From: Lactuca virosa
Lineage: Eukaryota; Streptophyta; Magnoliopsida; Asterales; Asteraceae
Assembly (NCBI GenBank): GCA_928212115.1
Contig: CAKMRJ010005745.1
Location: 69,239,586-69,303,585, forward strand
Reading direction: 5' to 3'
DNA length: 64,000 nt
A model generated the notes under the pieces. It saw only the letters and a program-made list of their open reading frames with translations, had not been told where the DNA came from and searched no databases. The translations under genes were made by a program, and so were the position numbers. This document shows positions 11,374 to 24,538 of the stretch, piece by piece. How positions within the stretch are numbered: the first letter of the stretch is position 1; each line of letters begins with the position of its first letter.

Positions 11374-12905
11374 GTATAGTATATATATAGTATTTCTCTC
11401 TGTATAGATATAGTATTTCTCTCTGGATAACATGTAATAGTATCTCTTCATATAGTAGTATAGACTCATGAATGAACTGACTCTTGTGTAATTCCTTGTA
11501 ATAGGAATAGTAATTTGTATCCCCTAAACTATACCTATAATAGTTTACTGGAATGTAAATTGAATGTCCAAGTAGGTTTATACACCCTTGCTACTCAAGA
11601 GTGTTGGAACTGAAGAAAGAATGAAAGCTCTCATATCAATACATATATACATGAAACATAAGTGTATAGATACGGTTTTTAACAGTAAATTGAAAGAGGT
11701 TTTGTAAAACATTTAAGAGTTTTGAACAATAAATAATAATGACTTGATGTCAGTTTATAAAATAATTCAAAAGTAATTTGTTGATAACAAAGTAAAAATA
11801 ACTTAAAAGCATTGTATTTATCACATTTTGAAGTATGTGAAATCAGTTGTTTGAAAACACAGTTATAAATCACATGTGATTGATTCTATAACATCTTGTT
11901 TTCTACTTGTATTCCCCCCCCATGAAAGCATTTAAAATCATTTAAAAGATTGATTAAGGGGGTATGAACTCACCTGTACTGAGCGGTTTGGATGAACGGA
12001 TGATGTAGGATGCTAAGTGTCAAGTGAAGACTTGTACACACACAATGATCCTAGTTAACATATAATAACACATATACGTATCCAATTAGTCATAAGACAA
12101 CTAATTAACCAAATTTAAGACATCCTAAGACATGTAAAACACTTTATTTAAGTGCTATAAGTCCTAAGGATTGCATCTAAGGGTGGTAGGACCTTGTAAT
12201 TGAGTTTAGGGTTCAAGGCTAAACTCCTTTGGAGTTTACGTTTTTGTGACCACTCTTATTGAGTTTACGGTCGTAAACCCATGAGTTTACGGCCGTAAAC
12301 TCATGGTACTTTGACCATTTTGTGTTTTGAAGCCATAAAGATCATAAGAAGCATTCCTACTTCATGTTTAAGCCTTTGGAAGAGATTAGGGCACCATTTC
12401 ACTCCTTTAGGGAGTTTACGGTCCTTGGACCACTTCTCCTTGGGTTTACGGCCGTAAACCCAAATGGTTTATGGTCTTTTGATGTTTTCAAGTACTAAGC
12501 ACATCAAGGAAGGGGTCTAGGCTAGTTTCCAAGGCTTGGTAAGGGACTAGGGCCACTTTGGCCCCTTTGTTAGGGTTTACGGTCCAAGGTGTTCTTGGAC
12601 CGTAAACACCTTTGATCTTGTGTTTCTTGGGTGTTTTCTTGATGATTAGAAGTGTAACAAGTCTTATAATACACTAGGGTAAGAGTACTTACTAGGTAGA
12701 AGCTTGAAAAGGTGCTAAAAGTCCAAGAACACTAGTGTGTGTTCTTGGTGAAACTTGAAGATCTACACTTTTTTGGAATGATTTCACGGATGGAATCATG
12801 TAAGATCACTAGATTAAGTAAGATATCAACTTTTTAGGGCTAGAAACACTTACAAAGTTGAAGATCTTGAAGAAAAGTCGGATGATACTTGAGAGAGAAA
12901 TGGGT
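11374..12905 (-). mobile_element. LTR fragment, minus orientation, GTTTACGGCCGTAAAC family
   Basis: No coding sequence. Read on the minus strand it has the same module order as the solo LTR starting at 25335: a leader with TTTCACCAAGAACA (near 12745), palindromic GGCC words, then CAGGTGAGTTCATACCCCC (near 11968) followed by a G8 run and GAATACAAG. It is therefore a diverged relative. Its LTR ends are not recognisable, and the right end near 12900 runs into degraded Copia sequence. Confidence 0.6.
12262..12459. repeat. GTTTACGGCCGTAAAC palindromes
   Basis: Near-perfect or perfect 16 bp palindromes lie at 12262-12277 (one mismatch), 12285-12300 and 12444-12459. Half-sites GTTTACGGTCC lie near 12414 and 12573. 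They occupy the promoter-proximal part of the minus-strand LTR fragment. Confidence 0.8.
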
Positions 12906-13073
12906 TTTGACCATAAAGTATGATACCAACGCACTCTCCTTTCTTTTTAGATTGGAGAACATTTTATATTTCTTCCTAATAGATTCTTCATTCGTTCTGC
13001 TACTCATGAACTTTTCAAAAGCATCAAAAATTATGTTTATTCTTATAAACAAAACCATATTTACTGAAACATC

Positions 13074-13579
13074 AGTAAATCATGACGAATAGGGTTATCG
13101 TCCCTTGTGGTGTATCTAAAGAGTCCATCTCCACATATACTAGATGCATTAGTCCTTCACTTGTCTCACATAAACATGTGAAAAATTATTTAAGTCATAA
13201 TTTTCCAATAAACAAGATTCTCATATATAATACAGTTCAAATTGTACGATTCCAAGTATTTGTCTAGTTGGTGATGATATTTCTTTTTTTGACTTGGTCA
13301 ATTATGATTGTACCACAATCGATATCATATGATTCCGATCCATAATTAATATTTCTATTATGAGAAACATAACCAACACTTTCATTAATGTCATTGCAAG
13401 GAAATAATATAAGGCAACTACGTATACCAAAACTTCGGTTTTATTTGAAATAAAATGAAAATTAGAACTTGTCCTTACAATGCATGAAATGAAAAACTAT
13501 ATTTTTAAACATTTCTAAAGAGTAATAGCAATCTATTAAACTATCTCAACTCCTAGCAGTAGCTCAATATTTTGACCAT
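13074..13579 (-). other. Degraded Copia B internal or 3' sequence
   Basis: AT-rich sequence lying beyond the broken gag and protease region of element B on the minus strand. I see no conserved integrase or RT motif, so most of pol is missing. It could be the 3' untranslated part of a Copia element, but that is a guess. Confidence 0.3.
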
Positions 13580-14509
13580 CGAACCATGTGACCAAATTCC
13601 ATTTCCCACAATCAGACTTAGCTCACTTTTCTTAAGCTTCCTTCTTTTTTTTAGATCCCGCAATACCATCAAAATGTGATCATCACATTATGTATTGAGA
13701 GTCTATGAATAGGAACTTATAAAATAATTGAGTTAGATAATAAAGGTATCTGAAGTAGAGTCATACGAATTGACCTTACCATCTCTGAGATCCTTCAGGT
13801 ACTTTGGGCAGCTTCGCCACCAATGCCCCTTCAATTCGAAGTAGAAACAAATGGACTATTTGGTTTTAACACATGTAATGATCCCATAACAAGCCTTTCT
13901 CTTTACCATATGATCAAATGGTTTGATCTTGGACGACCCCTTTCCATTGGGAAGAAGAATCTTTGCTGGACCACCAATGTAACCATTGCTAATGTCCATG
14001 AAAACCTTAGAATCATACCCTATAAGCATCTCTGCTTCAAATATGTTCTTAAGCATTTCTGCCTCAGCAACCACCAACATTTGGATAAGATCAATTAGGG
14101 TCACGTCGAGGTTCCTCATGTAAAATTTCTTAATGAACTGATCATATGACTTTAGAAGCGAAAGAACAACCAAATCAATGGCTTTCTGCCGTGGAAATAT
14201 GACACCCATCCTATCCAATTTGCCAATGTACGACCTCATTTTCAGAACATGCACACACACATAATTTCCATCTTCATGTTTACATGCCAAAAGGGATTTA
14301 GTTGTTTCGTATATGTTAAATAGTGACGTTAGGAGAGTCACGCGAGGAGGAGGTGGAAGAGATGAAGAACTATGATGTCCAGTTTAACCATTACTCGAAG
14401 AAAAGAAGACATTTTCACCTTGATCTAACTTTGCAAGACCATCTCCAAAAGATTGAGGAAAACCATTTCGATATGAATGAGGAAGACCATCATTGTCTTG
14501 TCTTGACAT
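13580..14509 (-). pseudogene. gag: Copia B gag, internally deleted
   Basis: The minus-strand start at 14509 (MSRQDNDG) is followed by a short disordered N-terminus with one stop, then directly by the C-terminal half of a UBN2-type gag (LFNIYETTKSLLACK, then VLSLLKSYDQFIKKF). The first half of the capsid domain is missing. Past the stop at 13856 another frame gives a knuckle-like CFYFELKGHWWRSC near 13830. The second Cys of the CCHC knuckle is absent. Beyond that only a trace of the protease region is visible. Confidence 0.7.
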
Positions 14510-15773
14510 CTAAAATTGGGAGAAGAGAGAATTCAAGTTAGTTGAGTTGAATCCTTAATTATTAACTCAAAATTTAAATTAAGGCTAAGATCCATATTTT
14601 TTATTCGATCTTTGAACATGGATGCCGTAATCAAATTCAAATCTATTTTAGGTAGGTAGAAAATTTCAACAATTTAAACCACAACAAACTCGTAGATCTT
14701 TTGAGATTCATTGAATCTTATCAATGACATGTTTAATTTGGATTATGCTCTTACCAATTGTAACTGGGTTGCCGAGGATCACAATGCAAACCCGCTTAAA
14801 CACCCTCGATTGATTTATAATCTCCCATTGATTTTCCGGTTAACCATACACGCTCCATCAATAATTATAAACACGAGTTGTTTCATCATTTCATGTTTAT
14901 AGCCCCAAATTATTGTACTAGTTAACCACACACGCTCCACTAACGAATCATAAAGAAACGATGTGCGTTTTCGTGAATTAACATACACTTCATATTTTTC
15001 CAAAAGTAACTAGCGTTGTGATTTATATAAAAGGTTCTAGTACTTTAATAGGATCATACTTTAAGAGGTTATGTCCTATCAAATCTGTTCGATTAGCGAC
15101 CCTACACAAAACAAGGGAGCGGTAGGTGAGAGTGGACACTCATTCACCAGTCATTTTATAGGTCGTTTCCTTATACCCCTTCTAGTATGGCTTCGTGAAT
15201 GAGGCGTATTAGCGATTTTTCTGACTTGTCTTATACATATAATATATTAAACTTTTAATCATATAGAGTATAAGGTATATTTTAAAACTTTTCAAAATAC
15301 TAGGTTTAAAATTAATTTTCGAAATTAACAATATATAATTAATGATTTTACAATTATCCTTAAATTAAACACTTCAATTAATTTAAATCATATAGGAACT
15401 AAATAATTATCTTCAATTAAATAAGTAAGAAAATAATTCAAATTTAAATTATTAGGGACTAAATAAGTATCTTCAATTAAACAATTATTAAAATAATTCA
15501 AATTTAATCCTAATCCTAAGAACCCTTCTAATTTTCGAAAATAAGGGTTTAGGGTTACTAGGTTTTTAATTATCCAAATTTTACGACATTTTAAATTATA
15601 ATTAAGGAAACTAGAAACCCTAAGGGATACTTACCACTTTACGAAAATAACGGGTGGAGGCTAGGGTTTCAAGAACCCTAGCCTTTTGCACAATTTTAAA
15701 CCATTAGAGTTTAATTTTCATAAACCCTAATTTTCGTCCATTCAATATTATACACAATCAAATAGAAAACTAA
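14510..15773 (-). other. Copia B untranslated leader
   Basis: A non-coding, AT-rich leader between gag and PBS. It shares several stretches with the leaders of the C1/C2 Copia family (for example the TTGAATCTTATCAATG type segment near 14710 and the GGGAGCGGTAGGTGAGAGTG segment near 15114). A related leader organisation is therefore kept across these Copia elements. Confidence 0.6.
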
Positions 15774-15786
15774 GTCTCTGATACCA
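15774..15786 (-). other. Copia B primer binding site
   Basis: On the minus strand TGGTATCAGAGAC follows the LTR end CCCATCA after one base. It matches initiator tRNA-Met except near its 3' end. Confidence 0.85.
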
Positions 15787-15787
15787 C

Positions 15788-16768
15788 TGATGGGTTTTCT
15801 AGTTTATAAAAAAAATTCATGTGGCGGAAAAACACTTATACCCTTAAGTTCACATGCAACCTAGAAATGATTTATGTTTTCTCTATTGATAGCAATAAAC
15901 TATCAACATCAAGAAACCCTAGATAGAAGCTATGAAAGTGCAAATTAACATAAAGATTAGGGTTACATACCTTGATATTATTACAGATAATAATCAAATT
16001 AAATCCTCTTGAAGTTCCTTGGAAATCAAGTAGCAAAATTATGATGCCTCTAATGGCTCACACCCAAAACCAGAAACCCTAGAATGAGGAGGACAGAGAA
16101 GATATAAGGGAACTTTCATTCCTATGCCTTTAGGTGATTTGGTGAACGAAAATTGCAAGCTATGGGGTCCTATTTACAGTTTAGGTAACTTGCAGGAAAA
16201 GCAAGATTTAAATTGATTAGCTAATAGATTTAATCCTACTTCAGATCCTTTCCTTTTATGTAACTAGGAGGTTTCCAGAAACCCTAGGAAACCCTCCAAA
16301 ATTGTCTATACCATGGAGGGTTCTAGAATTGTTTCTTTTGTTCAACTATTGAACAATTATAATTCACCCCTTGCACCTTTAATTAATTATCATTAATCTT
16401 GAATTAATTCTAGATTAATTCTAATTAATAATTAATAAATTTTAATTGATTTCACATTAATATACTAATCATATAAATTAATATATCAATAATTACAGCT
16501 GATCTCATATTAATTTATTATCACTTAATAAATCAACAAATCAATTGTCTATTCCCAGTTAATATATTAATCACATAATATATTAATAAATCATTTTCCA
16601 ATAATTTCCAATTAGTTTATTAATTGTATAATAATCTAATAAATTGCACTTCTCTCTCCGAAAATCATTTCTAGCTATTTCTGGTCATGAGGGCAACCCA
16701 AAAGGACTTTGCTTCTAATTACAAGAATATAATAATTTAGTTACTGGCTTAGACACCTTAATCTAACA
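15788..16768 (-). repeat. Copia B 5' LTR
   Basis: On the minus strand it begins TGTTAGATTAAGGTGTC (16768) and ends AACCCATCA (15788), followed by a PBS. It is very AT-rich in the middle. It abuts a second, partial LTR of the same type at 16769. Confidence 0.85.
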
Positions 16769-17141
16769 GTTATCTAGTTCCTTGATTATCTAAATGGAAG
16801 CTTCTATAAACTTTTAGGGTCTCCAGAATCGTCCATAAGAGGAACGCTCTGGAACCTCTCATCTGCTCAACGTTTGAATAATTACAACTTTAGTCCTTCA
16901 ACCTTTAATTAATTCGAATTGACCCATAATTAATTCCAAATCAATTCTAATTAATTTTAAATTAGTTATAACTATTTCTAATTAATATATCAATCATATA
17001 ATATATTACTAAATTATTTATCTCTCCCCAACAATCAATCTAATCAATTTCTTGGTTATGAGGGCAACCCAAAAAGGACTTTATTTTTATTCATCAACAT
17101 TATACCAATTTAGTTAGGACCTTAGACTCCTTAATCCAACA
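16769..17141 (-). repeat. Copia A 3' LTR, first 373 bp only
   Basis: On the minus strand it begins TGTTGGATTAAGGAGTC next to a polypurine tract and aligns to the start of the B LTR, then stops at the B LTR boundary. Insertion of B, or a recombination, removed the rest. Confidence 0.8.
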
Positions 17142-17155
17142 GTCTCCCACTTGGA
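17142..17155 (-). other. Copia A polypurine tract
   Basis: CCAAGTGGGAGAC on the minus strand lies directly before the LTR start TGTTGGATTAAGG. Confidence 0.85.
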
Positions 17156-17989
17156 TATGTCGCTAACTATAATTACAAGTAAAGCTCCAAAATAACTAGT
17201 AGATAGTGTTCTCAAAGACACCACCAGACTCCCTTAATCCTAAGATAAGTGATCAACTATTCCTTCGTTCTTCCCGATATTGTATGAACATGAAACATGG
17301 ATTAGAATCAATATCATTTTAAAATATTTTGTTTCCTAATAATCTCATTTTGTGATGACGTCATTAGACTACTAATTGAACACATCAATTTAGTCCCTGC
17401 TGGCCCTAGCACTATAATGTCAACATCAAACACCGAGGGGCCCAAATATATATCTTTTTCCTATTTAGGCAAAAGGAATGAAGAAATTTTGACTATATAA
17501 TCATGCAATTTTACTTATCGAGTCATACATGGAATTTTACTTTATAGCACCCAGTTACGAAATGTGTTGAAGTAAACCAATGCACAACCAATTCGTAAAA
17601 CATGAGTTATATATCTTTGTTTTAAGAATAGAGGATATTATCATCTTAAAATTACTCGTGATTAAATCCATGAAGTAATCTTTAAGCACAGGTTTAATGA
17701 ATTCTAAAAATCTCTATTTCTAAGTACTCATGAATTTTGCAGCAATCCCAATGCCATGGCCAGTCTCTATGGATAATCCACAAATGATTCATGACAGTCT
17801 TAAGTCAATACTTACTCCCAAAGTACACGATTGTGGTGTTTCGAATAACTCAATATTCAGGAAGTAACACATTCAAAATGAAACACAAGGATAGATTAAT
17901 TGACAAATGGTTTCGTACTCACTTTATAAAAATAAATATCTATTTAACTAATCACCATCATATTACAATTTATAATTGTTACAATGCTC
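17156..17989 (-). other. Copia A 3' untranslated region
   Basis: Non-coding sequence between the end of pol and the polypurine tract. No repeats or coding motifs are seen. Confidence 0.6.
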
Positions 17990-20900
17990 CTATCATGCGA
18001 AAAGTACTTGAACTTGATCAACCCCTTTGTGAGAGGATCCACATGATTCTCTTCTGATGATTCACGATTCACCGTAAGTGAACCTTTTTTAACCTTATGT
18101 CTAATGTAGTGATATTTCCTCTTGATGTGACTAGATCTACCATGATCTTTCGGTTCTTTTGTCAAAGATAATGCACCCTCATTGTTAGAAAAATCGACAT
18201 TGGTTCTTGGATTGATGGAACAACTCTGAGATCTCCAATAAAATTGTTTAACCGAATAGCCTCCTTTGTCGCCTCGTTTGATGTGATGTACTCTGATTCA
18301 CAAGTAGAATCAATCACTATTTGTTGCTTGGACTTTTTCAAGTTACTACTCCACCATTCAATAAGAAAACCCAGCCAGATAGAAATAACTATTATCTCGA
18401 TTCGTTTGAAAAATAGTGTCACTAATCCATTCACCTTAAGTTCGTCTTTACTGCCAAAAATTAAGATCATATATTTTGTATTTCGCAAATACTTAAGAAT
18501 GTTCTTCACTATAGTCCAATTAGCTAAACAAGGATTTCCTTGATCTCTACAAACCATGCTCAAGGCATAACCCACATCAGGACGAGTACATGACATAACA
18601 TACATGATCGATCCTATAGCCGAAGCATATAGGATTCGACTCATAGTATCTATTCCCTTATCACTACTGGGGCATTTAGCCTTGCTCAATTTAACAATAT
18701 GATGCATGGATAAGTCCTATCTCTTGGAATTTTCCATTTCGAACGTTTTCAATATCTTATCCAAGTATGTACTCTACCTAAACGTTTCTGCCTATCCCTA
18801 TAAATTCTTATACGAAGAATATATGTAGCATCTCCTAGATCCTTCATACAGAAACCCTTACCAAGCCATGACTTGACTAACTGCAAGGTTGGAACACTGT
18901 TTCTTATAAGGAGTATGCCATACACAAAAAATATTTGAAAGGTTACTATGCTCCCAATAGCTTTGACATATACACAAGACTTATCTTCACTTCTTGAAAA
19001 TCGAAAATCTTTGACATTTTCATGGAAGCAAAGATCTCAGCCATGAGATGCTTGTTTAAGTCCATAAATGGACTTCTCAAGATTGCACATCTTTATAGGG
19101 AATTTAGCATGTACAAAACCGTTTGGTTGAGCCATGTAAACATCCTCATCTAGTTTCTCATTAAGGAAAGTAGTTTTGACATCCATTTGCCATCGTTTAT
19201 AGTCGTAGCGAGCAGCTATGGCATACATTACCCTAATTGAATTAATGTTAGCAACTGGTGAAAATGTCTTATCATAATCAATCCCTTGGGTTTGAGTAAA
19301 TCCATTTGCAACCAACCTAGCTTTATAATTATGTTCATTACCATCCATATCAGTTTTCTTCTTGAAGATCCATTTACAACCTACTGTCTTTCGACCAAGC
19401 ATTTGATCAACCAAAGTTTACTCTTTGTTATCATACATGGATTGGATCTCGCTATCCATTGCCCCTTTCCTGTTAGCATCCTTAGGGCGTACCATCGCTT
19501 CCTTGTAGTTAGTAGGCTCATCCAAATTTACTAGTATTTCATCACTGATAAATGTATTACCTTCTATAGTTATATGGAAAACATAGAAGGAAGGTAGTAT
19601 GCTAACCCTACTAGACCGTCGAAGGGGCAACGAAATTTCGTTGAGCTCAATAGCTTCATTCTCAAGTTGAGAGCTAATTTCTTCAAAAGTTTCTTCATCA
19701 TATGACTCTTGAATTTATTCAAGATCAATGATACTTCCATTTCCCTATTTGGAAACGAGCTTTCTCTCACGAAAAACTCCCATTCGAGAAAAGAACACCA
19801 CGTTGTCAATGGCTCTGTAGAGCAAGTATCCAAAGGACTTCTATGGATAATAGATGAAAAAACACTTCACTGATCTGGTTTCAATTTTATCCGAGGTTTC
19901 TCGCCTAACGAGAGTCTCACAACCCCATACTTTGATATGTACCAGCGATGGAGGTTTCATTATCCACATATCATGAGGTGTTTTACCAACCTTTTTAGTT
20001 GGAACAAGATTAAGGATGTGGGCGACTATTTCTAAGGCATACCCCAAAAATTGATATTGGAAGCAAATCTCAACTCATCATGGAAAGAACCATATCAGGT
20101 AAGGTCCAATTACGCCTCTCAGCTACACAATTTAGTTGTGGTGTCATAGAAGGTGTTAATTGTGAAACAATTCCATATTCCTTTAGATAGTCATTAAACC
20201 CGATACTAAGATACTCACCACCTCTATCCGATCATAACATCTTTATATTCTTGCCCAATTTGTTCTCTACTTCGTTCTGAAACACTTTGAATTTTTCAAA
20301 AGTTTCGGATTTATGTTTGATCAAGTAAATATAACCATATCTACTATAATCTTCAGTAAATGAAACATAGTGATTTGCATGCTTTGTGCCAAATCTAAAT
20401 GGTCCACACATATCCGTGTGGATGAGGGCCAACAAATACTCACCTCTTTCCCATGTGCCAGTGAAAGGTGATCTAATCATCTTTCACATTAAACAAGACT
20501 TGCATTCATGTTCTAGTTTTAGATCAAACGATTCCAACACTCCATCCTTTTGGATTTGGACGATGTATTTCTTGTTAATGTGCCCAAGACGAAAATGCAA
20601 TAGGCATGAGTTGTCTAAACTATTAGGAGAACCAATGTTATACACATTCTTGCCTAATGCATTCAAACAAACAATAGTATCATATATACCGTCACAAGGA
20701 TCAGCTTTGAAAACAAATGCATCATTAAAATAAACTAAAATAGTACCATCATTATTATCAAAACCATAACGATATCCTTGTCTAAATAAAGAATGAAAAG
20801 AAATAATATTTTGAGCCATTTCTGGTGAGTAGCGACAATTATCCAAATCAACTCTAACACTATCAAACATAAGCTTATAAGTCATAATCCCAGTAACAGC

Positions 20901-21060
20901 CGATCTTCGCTTGTTCCTCATGACAAGGTTCAACTTCTAATGCTCGACCTCTTCACTTTCATTTAGTGCATGCATATTGGAATAAATGTGGAAACCATAT
21001 GTTGTATTAAGAACTTAAGAACTTGAAATGCAAGTATTATTGTTTTGAATAAAATACGTA
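17990..21060 (-). pseudogene. pol: Copia A pol (preintegrase-integrase-RT-RNase H), broken
   Basis: Read leftwards: preintegrase domain at 20933-20484 (LLHFRLGHINKKYI), integrase at 20480-19841 (HTDMCGPF, then a stop inside the IKMLxSDRGGEY core motif, then ETLVRRETSDK), an acidic linker, RT at 19414-19037 (KWIFKKKTDMDGN, KARLVANGF, VKTTFLNEKLDEDVYM, YGLKQAS), and RNase H at 18707-17990 (SIMYVMSCTRPDVGYAL, CESEYITSNEA, then HVDPLTKGL). The RT catalytic YVDD block, expected near 18900, is degraded. Stops and frameshifts occur in every domain. Gag lies on the other side of a 21 kb nested insertion. Confidence 0.85.
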
Positions 21061-21132
21061 CCAGAAGAAGAGCCAGTTTCTTTGGCCTTAGAATCTTTAA
21101 CTTCCTACAAGCACTTGGGGGCAGCTTCTTCT

Positions 21133-21588
21133 CTAATGGTCCGTTTGGCCAAAATGAAAGAACACGACCTCTTTTGGATCTACAACAGGAGGAGTATTGA
21201 AGTTGGGCTTTGCTTTGGTTCCACTAGACTCTCCATGGTAGGCCTTCCCTTTCCATTTAGATTTCGAATGGGCCTTTCTGTTCTTTCCTTTGCTTTGTTG
21301 GATAGGCATGAGAGGAGCGGTTGATGAACTATTGGAATGAGACTTCTCCATCCTCGCTTCATTCGTTTGTAATAGATAGTGAAGATCAATCAACGTAGTC
21401 TCTCTATTGTTCAAATGATATGTCAATATGAAATGATCATAACTACTAGGTGGAGAGTTGAGGACCATGTCAATGACAAGGTCCATGTCAAAGTTCACGT
21501 TGAGATTTTCTAATATTTCCACGTGCACATGAGTGCACAAACCCCTTCTTTTAGTTTGCACACCATTAGGGAGTTTCCCACTTCATAA
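21133..21588 (-). pseudogene. gag: Copia A gag, C-terminal part
   Basis: The C-terminal half of a UBN2-type gag (VIDMVLNSPPSSYDHFIL, then TTLIDLHYLLQTNEARM), ending in a Lys/Ser-rich linker and a damaged knuckle (FFHFGQTDH). The N-terminal half is at 42774-43184. The two are separated by the element inserted at the CACTC target site. Confidence 0.8.
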
Positions 21589-21593
21589 CACTC
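21589..21593. repeat. Target-site duplication CACTC, left
   Basis: CACTC directly precedes the LTR start TGATATGACC. The matching copy is 42769-42773, after the 3' LTR. Confidence 0.9.
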
Positions 21594-23061
21594 TGATATG
21601 ACCTTATTTAACTATATAATTTAGGCCATTATCTTAATATATTTGAGTAAAAATATTATATTTTAAGATATATGATACTTAATATGATTGGAAAAATCTT
21701 CAATTATAGTTACAATCGGAGTGAGATACAAAAGGAGGAGAACGGAGCTGAAAAGATGCAAAAAGGATGTTGTTGCCAGCATGGCCCCTCGCCAGTTTTT
21801 GACCATATCTCATGACTCGTAACTCCGATTGACGAGATTCAAAATGATCAGGAGAATAGACAAAAATTTAGAGAACTTTCTTGTTTTGATCAAATACTGA
21901 TTCCCAATCCCTACGCCGTGGCAAAGCATTTCCAGGACATGTAAAATCACAAATTTTCGTGCACAAGAAGATTCTATCTCCGCCGGCGTGGCAATCCTTT
22001 CACCAGGCCGCGGTAAGGCTATAACACATAAATAGAGCTGAAAATTAGCCCTAATAGCATATCTTCAACCATAATACATTCCCTATGAAAATAAACCTTA
22101 GAAAACCCATTTTAAGGGTCTAGAAGGCGGCCAGATGGCCGTTAAGTTGATATGGAGCGAAGATTTGAAAGATTCTAGAGTTGATTCATGATAGGAATCA
22201 TTCGGTTTGCTGTTCTGACCATGAGTAGCATTCGAATTGTTTCTATTTGTGTTTTTACTTTCAGAATTCAGGTGTTAAAACTTTTACTTTTGTTTGGAGT
22301 AGATAAAACTCAATTTTATTTGTTGCTTTCAATGATTTTGGATTTTATTAGGTTGGTTATTAATTATGTTTGATTGATCATCACCTATCATGTTAAAGTT
22401 ATGATTTTTATTGCCTATTGTTGAGTTACGCGTACTTAAGAGGACTAATCTAATTTACATTAACCTGAATCTTAATTAGTTTATGATCATTAAACTGTTA
22501 GGACTAGAGATTGATCAAATCCTAGGGTTAGGTAATATTAATCTGTGACTTTGGTTGGGCTAGAGAGTCTAGATATCATTCATAATCCAAATATATTAAA
22601 TTAGCTATGTGTTTAGTAATTACATGATCACTGTGTTAGTTTTTCATTATTTATTAGTACTAGGAAATCCGATCAAGATAACTAGTCATATTAGAGTTCG
22701 GTAACCAACTAAAAGATCCTTTGCACTATTAACGAAGTTAGCCATGATTTTGAGAAGTAATCCAAACTAAACCAAAGTACCTGCAATGATTTGTTTCCAA
22801 TTAGTTTTTCTAGTTCGTTAGTTATTGATTTGTTTGAGATTTAATAGTAAAAAAACCCATTTTTACAACTTTCTTTTATTTATTATAACCTATAATCAAA
22901 ATTTCTAATATTAATTCACCATTGTTCCCCTTGACTTAGACACCCTTGTTTATCCAAACTATATTATACTCGATTATGTTCACTGTCTATAAGGTGTGGT
23001 TCAGATGCGATACACTAGGAATTATAAATAAAAAACAAGTGCATTAAAAATAACATAATCA
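21594..23061 (+). repeat. 5' LTR of the Athila/Tat-like element
   Basis: TGATATGACC to ATAATCA, 1468 bp. The first 480 bp and the last 240 bp match the 3' LTR at 42037-42768. About 740 bp in the middle (roughly 22075-22815) is missing from the 3' copy. It contains GCCGTGG and GGCGTGG words near 21915 and 21980. Confidence 0.85.
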
Positions 23062-23067
23062 AGTTTT

Positions 23068-23085
23068 TGGCGATGTTGTCGGGGA
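23068..23085 (+). other. Primer binding site, Athila/Tat type
   Basis: TGGCGATGTTGTCGGGGA lies six bases after the LTR end. It resembles the PBS of Athila/Tat elements (complementary to tRNA-Asp in Athila) with a few changes. Confidence 0.75.
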
Positions 23086-23675
23086 CCGATTGTCAGTTAA
23101 TTTAGTTTGTTTGGTTATTCATTGTTTGTTTTTGCATTTTTTTGTTTTATTTTTTAATTTTTTTTGATAACATGTCACTTGTCGGGAAGGTTTTTGTTGT
23201 TATATGCAGAAATTCATGATCATATACATTGCTTGGATTTTTCTGTTTGAATGGGCTTTGAGATTGCAATTTATTAGGGAATTCTTCACTTGTTTATTCT
23301 ATTAATTTGGTGATTTGTCCACCTCAATCTACGAGGCATAGTATCGCGGTGGTTAAGTGGAAGACGGAACTCTTGCTACTGTTGACTAGTTGGGTCAATT
23401 CTTGTTCTACTTATTGGTTAAAGGTGCAAGGGAAACAAAGGAAATAGTCTGATGGTCCCAAAAGTTTTTGATTTCACAAACCACTTCTTGAACGCAATTG
23501 ATTTAATCAACAATTGTAACATGATTTTGATGAAGACGAGTGATCGTTATATCCTTTTAGTTATTTTAGTTTGCAAGTTTTCTAGTTTAGTTATTTTAAT
23601 GTGTTATTATTTTATATTTATTTTTTTTAGTTTGTTTAATTTTGTTTTCCATGTTGATTGATGTTTTAGATCTTC
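23086..23675 (+). other. Non-coding internal sequence of the Athila/Tat-like element
   Basis: T-rich sequence with no coding motif. It leads into the tandem duplication at 23676. Confidence 0.6.
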
Positions 23676-24538
23676 GCAGAATTTTTGTCCTTCGGGTGAT
23701 TTCAGTCTTTTCAACAATTTGGATCAAGTGTGATTTTGTCACGAGGGATACTTCACAAGATGCATCACATCACATAAGTGTGGGGTCACATTTCCACATG
23801 AGAGAGGGATCAAGACTTTGTTAAATTCCATTACTAGAGGGAAGAGCACATACAATAGATGAGTGGAGTGTTAGTCTGAAACAACTGAACTCGATTTTTA
23901 TTCGCGAAAAATCTACTGTTTAGTTTCCACGTCGTGGTCCATGCATATCCACGATGTGATGACATTTTTTGCGCGATGAAAATTCCTGAGAAGCTATTCC
24001 TAGATTTTACACATTGATCTGTTATACAATGTTTTCGCCAATCATTTTGCACACCAAGTCCCGACATGAGCAGAAAAGTAAAGCATATCTTGTTTTTAGA
24101 TTTTGGCAAAATTTTTTGCAGAATTTTTGTCCTTTGGGTGCTTTCAGCTGTTTCAAAAATTTGGATCAAGTGTGATTGTCACGAGAGGTATCCCATCACA
24201 TAAGTGTGGGGTCACTTTCCTACACGAGAGAGGGATTAAGACTCTATTAAATCCATTACTAGAGGGACGAGCATATACTATAGATGAGTGGAGTGTTATG
24301 CCGACACAACTTAGGTCGATTTGTATTCGCAAAAAATCTAATGTTTATTTTCCACGCCGTGGTCTATGCATCTGAACGACGTGGTGACATTTTTTGCACG
24401 ATGAAAATTCCTGAGAAGCTATTCCTAGATTTTACACATAGATCTATTATACAATGTTTTCACCAATCGTTTCGCACACCAAATCCCGATATGAGTAGAA
24501 TTGTAAAGCATATCTAGTTTTCAGTTTCTGGCAAAATC
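23676..24538 (+). repeat. Tandem duplication, two units of about 430 bp
   Basis: Units 23676-24117 and 24118-24538 both begin GCAGAATTTTTGTCCTT and end in GGCAAAAT-type sequence. They differ by scattered substitutions and small gaps. Each carries one CG-centred palindrome: CCACGTCGTGG (23927-23937) and CCACGCCGTGG (24352-24362). Confidence 0.9.

Noticed and set aside
24103..24517. Open frames in the tandem duplication of the Athila/Tat-like element
   Set aside because: The frames differ between the two units and show no shared reading or domain.
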